Source: Solimonas_A sp035476855
GTDB taxonomy: Bacteria; Pseudomonadota; Gammaproteobacteria; Nevskiales; Nevskiaceae
NCBI GenBank assembly: GCA_035476855.1
Contig: DATILC010000323.1
Coordinates: forward strand, 1-8,475
DNA length: 8,475 nt
Reading direction: 5' to 3'
Shown here: piece after piece, positions 7,194-8,475 of the stretch
Position numbering within the stretch: the first letter of the stretch is position 1
Layout: each line of letters starts with the position of its first letter
The notes under the pieces: generated by a model
Seen by the model: only the letters and a program-made list of their open reading frames with translations
Databases searched by the model: none
Told to the model about the DNA's origin: nothing
Position numbers and translations under genes: made by a program

Positions 7194-7319
7194 CCACGGA
7201 TTACACGGATGAACACGGAAGAATCAAAAGCTTGCTGAAGCGTCGTGGTTCGCCAAGCGGGTGAGACCGTTGCTCTCTTCATGGCTTTGAAATCCGTGTA
7301 AATCCGTGTTTATCCGTGG
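7194..7319. repeat. Inverted-repeat element built of CACGGAT units, MITE- or REP-like
   Basis: The left arm (7194-7219) and the right arm (7293-7319) are imperfect inverted copies, about 23 of 27 positions matching with one indel. Each arm holds three direct CACGGA units at 9-10 base spacing. Pairing continues inward: TCAAAAGC (7223-7230) against GCTTTGA (7274-7280), then CTTGCTGAA (7231-7239) against TTCGCCAAG (7249-7257) with a 9-base loop. Transcribed on either strand, it would fold into a long interrupted hairpin. It is markedly more A/T-rich than its surroundings and sits between two convergent genes. I know similar CACGGATT-type repeats as dispersed intergenic elements in various bacteria, but cannot check copy number here. 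It has no transposase gene and no clear target duplication. The rest of 7164-7337 shows nothing else I can name. Confidence 0.75.
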
Positions 7320-7337
7320 CCAATTTCTTCTTGTGGT

Positions 7338-7880
7338 TCAGTCCGGCAGGTAGCCGAACAGCTGGCTGCGCTGTTCCCGGGTCAGCTCGCTCATGCGGCG
7401 GATGTTGTTCTCGGGGACGCTGTCGATATCCGGATGCGAGGCGATGGCGGCCTCGACGCTGTCCTCGCGCAGCAGGTGCAGCAGCGGATACGGCGAACGG
7501 TTGGTGAGGTTCTCGGCATCCCAGGGCTGGGTGCCGGCGAACTGGTAGTTCGGGTGGAAGCTGGCCACCTGGTAGATGCCATCCCACTCGAAGTTTTCCA
7601 TCAGCCCGTCGACCTGTTCGAGGAAGTCGTTGTAGTCGATGAAGTCCTCGAGCATGTGCGGCACCACGATCAGCGTGGTTTCCAGCTGCTCCACCGGCGT
7701 CTCGTCCAGCCGTGCCAGTTCCAGCTGCAGGTCGGTCAGCAGGTCCAGTTCGGTGTTGGCGTCGCTGACGAACACGCGCAGCTGTCCGCCGCGCACCGGC
7801 CGCGCCGCGAAGGGACAGAGGTTGAGGCCGATCACGACCTGTTCCAGCCACTGGCGCACGGCGGTTTCGACGGGATTCAT
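7338..7880 (-). CDS. DUF1415 family protein, function unknown
   Basis: 180 residues, the usual DUF1415 size. Diagnostic stretches are VRQWLEQVVIGLNLCPFA (8-25), TTLIVVPHMLEDFIDYNDFL (68-87), GIYQVASFHPNYQFAGT (101-117), NRSPYPLLHLLRED (127-140) and PENNIRRM (156-163). The family is found mainly in proteobacteria and has no established biochemical role. The conserved Cys22, His75, His109 and a cluster of acidic residues might suggest metal or ligand binding, which is inference. No signal peptide or TM segment is seen, so it is probably cytoplasmic. ATG 7880 is chosen because the family starts there; the frame is open to 7943, but the extra 21 residues are Ala/Pro-rich and unlike homologues. 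No good Shine-Dalgarno is visible. It is divergent from the RIO kinase gene with 90 bases between them, and its 3' end faces the inverted-repeat element. Confidence 0.9.
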   Translation of the reverse strand: MNPVETAVRQWLEQVVIGLNLCPFAARPVRGGQLRVFVSDANTELDLLTDLQLELARLDETPVEQLETTLIVVPHMLEDFIDYNDFLEQVDGLMENFEWDGIYQVASFHPNYQFAGTQPWDAENLTNRSPYPLLHLLREDSVEAAIASHPDIDSVPENNIRRMSELTREQRSQLFGYLPD

Positions 7881-7970
7881 GGCGCGGTGGCGGGTCGCTG
7901 GAGGGGAGGACAGCCATTCTACAACGGGCGCCGCAGCGGCCATTCCGGGCCGGATCGTTCACAATAGCGC
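7881..7970. promoter_or_regulatory. Divergent intergenic region, DUF1415 gene / RIO kinase gene
   Basis: On the minus strand TAGAAT (7921 down to 7916) matches a -10 at five of six bases and would give a leader of about 30 bases for the DUF1415 gene, but no good -35 sits at the right distance. On the plus side CACAAT (7960-7965) is a weak -10 only five bases before ATG 7971, and no Shine-Dalgarno precedes that ATG, so a short-leader or leaderless message is possible. These are weak matches. Confidence 0.3.
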
Positions 7971-8475
7971 ATGAAACCCCCAAAAGGCCTGCAGCCGCTG
8001 ATCGACGACGGCATCGTCAACGCGGTACTGCGACAACTCAAGAGTGGCAAGGAAGCGTCGGTCTACCTGGTCGACCGCGGCGGCGCCGTGCTTTGCGCCA
8101 AGGTCTACAAGGATGCCGAGCACCGCGGCTTCCACAAGCTTGCTGAATACCAGGAAGGCCGCAAGGCCCGCGGCAGCCGCGATGCGCGCGCCATGGGCAA
8201 GGGCAGCCGCCACGGCCGCAAGGAGGCCGAGGTCGCCTGGAAGAATGCCGAGGTCGACGCGCTGTATCGCCTGACCGCCGCCGGCGTGCGGGTGCCGCGC
8301 CCGCATGGCTACTTCGAAGGCGTGCTGCTGATGGAGGTCGTGACCGATGCCGAGGGCGAGGTCGCGCCGCGGCTCAACGATGTCGCGCCGACGCCGGAAG
8401 AGGCGCGGGCCTGGCACACATTCCTGGTCCGCCAGATCGTGCGCATGCTCTGCGCCGGTGTGATCCACGGTGACC
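7971..8475 (+). CDS. RIO1-type atypical protein kinase, 3' end cut by window
   Basis: 168 codons are present before the window ends. The RIO fold shows a flexible P-loop, LKSGKEASVYLV (23-34), in place of the classical Gly-rich loop. The invariant ATP-binding Lys44 is in CAKVYK (42-47). The basic segment at 51-91 (HRGFHKLAEYQEGRK, then GSRHGRK) matches the RIO1-type flexible loop region. The hinge-like GVLLMEVV (117-124) follows. The last residues are HGD (166-168), the start of the catalytic loop, with Asp168 as catalytic residue. The DFG-like metal-binding motif is off the edge. RIO1 kinases act in small-subunit maturation in archaea and eukaryotes; the bacterial members are less understood, and their substrates are not known to me. 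A ribosome-linked role would echo darP in the same window, but that is speculation. ATG 7971 begins the homologous region; no Shine-Dalgarno is evident. Confidence 0.9.
   Translation, partial: MKPPKGLQPLIDDGIVNAVLRQLKSGKEASVYLVDRGGAVLCAKVYKDAEHRGFHKLAEYQEGRKARGSRDARAMGKGSRHGRKEAEVAWKNAEVDALYRLTAAGVRVPRPHGYFEGVLLMEVVTDAEGEVAPRLNDVAPTPEEARAWHTFLVRQIVRMLCAGVIHGD

Noticed and set aside
7194..7319. CRISPR array
   Set aside because: The CACGGAT units are 7 bases at 9-10 base spacing in inverted arms, without spacers or cas genes.
7279..7983. A 234-codon minus-strand frame whose C-terminus is encoded by the repeat element
   Set aside because: It overlaps the DUF1415 gene in another frame. The ATDKHGFTRI tail is only a translation of the CACGGAT repeat.

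Overview
This is a GC-rich chromosomal window whose gene content looks gammaproteobacterial: a DarP/YjgA ribosome-assembly factor, a DUF1415 protein, a RIO1-type kinase, a GGDEF protein and a secretin-like protein. A member of the Xanthomonadales or Nevskiales is my best guess, but no rRNA or other marker is present to prove it. The coding is dense. All eight genes I accept have recognisable family signatures. The first and last run off the window edges.

Layout. From 1 to 1621, minus strand: darP is followed downstream by a membrane-anchored sensory diguanylate cyclase that is cut by the left edge inside its GGEEF site. From 1716 to 3440, minus strand: a lipoprotein alpha/beta hydrolase of the CocE/NonD (S15-like) type, with a strong GC hairpin between it and darP. 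From 3557 to 4330, plus strand: a small exported protein with a secretin N-type domain and a secretin-like C-terminal portion, divergent from the hydrolase. From 4360 to 5190, minus strand: a two-TM DUF3592-type membrane protein, convergent with the secretin-like gene. From 5301 to 7163, plus strand: a Tat-signal FAD oxidoreductase resembling fumarate reductase flavoproteins and 3-ketosteroid dehydrogenases. From about 7194 to 7319: a non-coding inverted-repeat element built from CACGGAT units. From 7338 to 7880, minus strand: a DUF1415 protein. From 7971 to the right edge, plus strand: a RIO1-type kinase cut immediately after its catalytic HGD.

The genes do not form one obvious pathway. Envelope functions dominate the middle: a lipoprotein hydrolase, an exported secretin-like protein, a DUF3592 membrane protein and a Tat-exported flavoenzyme. 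Housekeeping or regulatory genes flank them. Orientation alternates, so most genes are probably transcribed separately; only darP and the GGDEF gene are co-oriented and close enough to suggest an operon.

I see no CRISPR array, tRNA, rRNA, transposase or phage gene. The most unusual items are the inverted-repeat element, the RxxE variant of the cyclic-di-GMP inhibitory site, the minimal secretin-like protein and the Tat-targeted KstD-like flavoenzyme. I found no clear evidence of a new multi-gene system.
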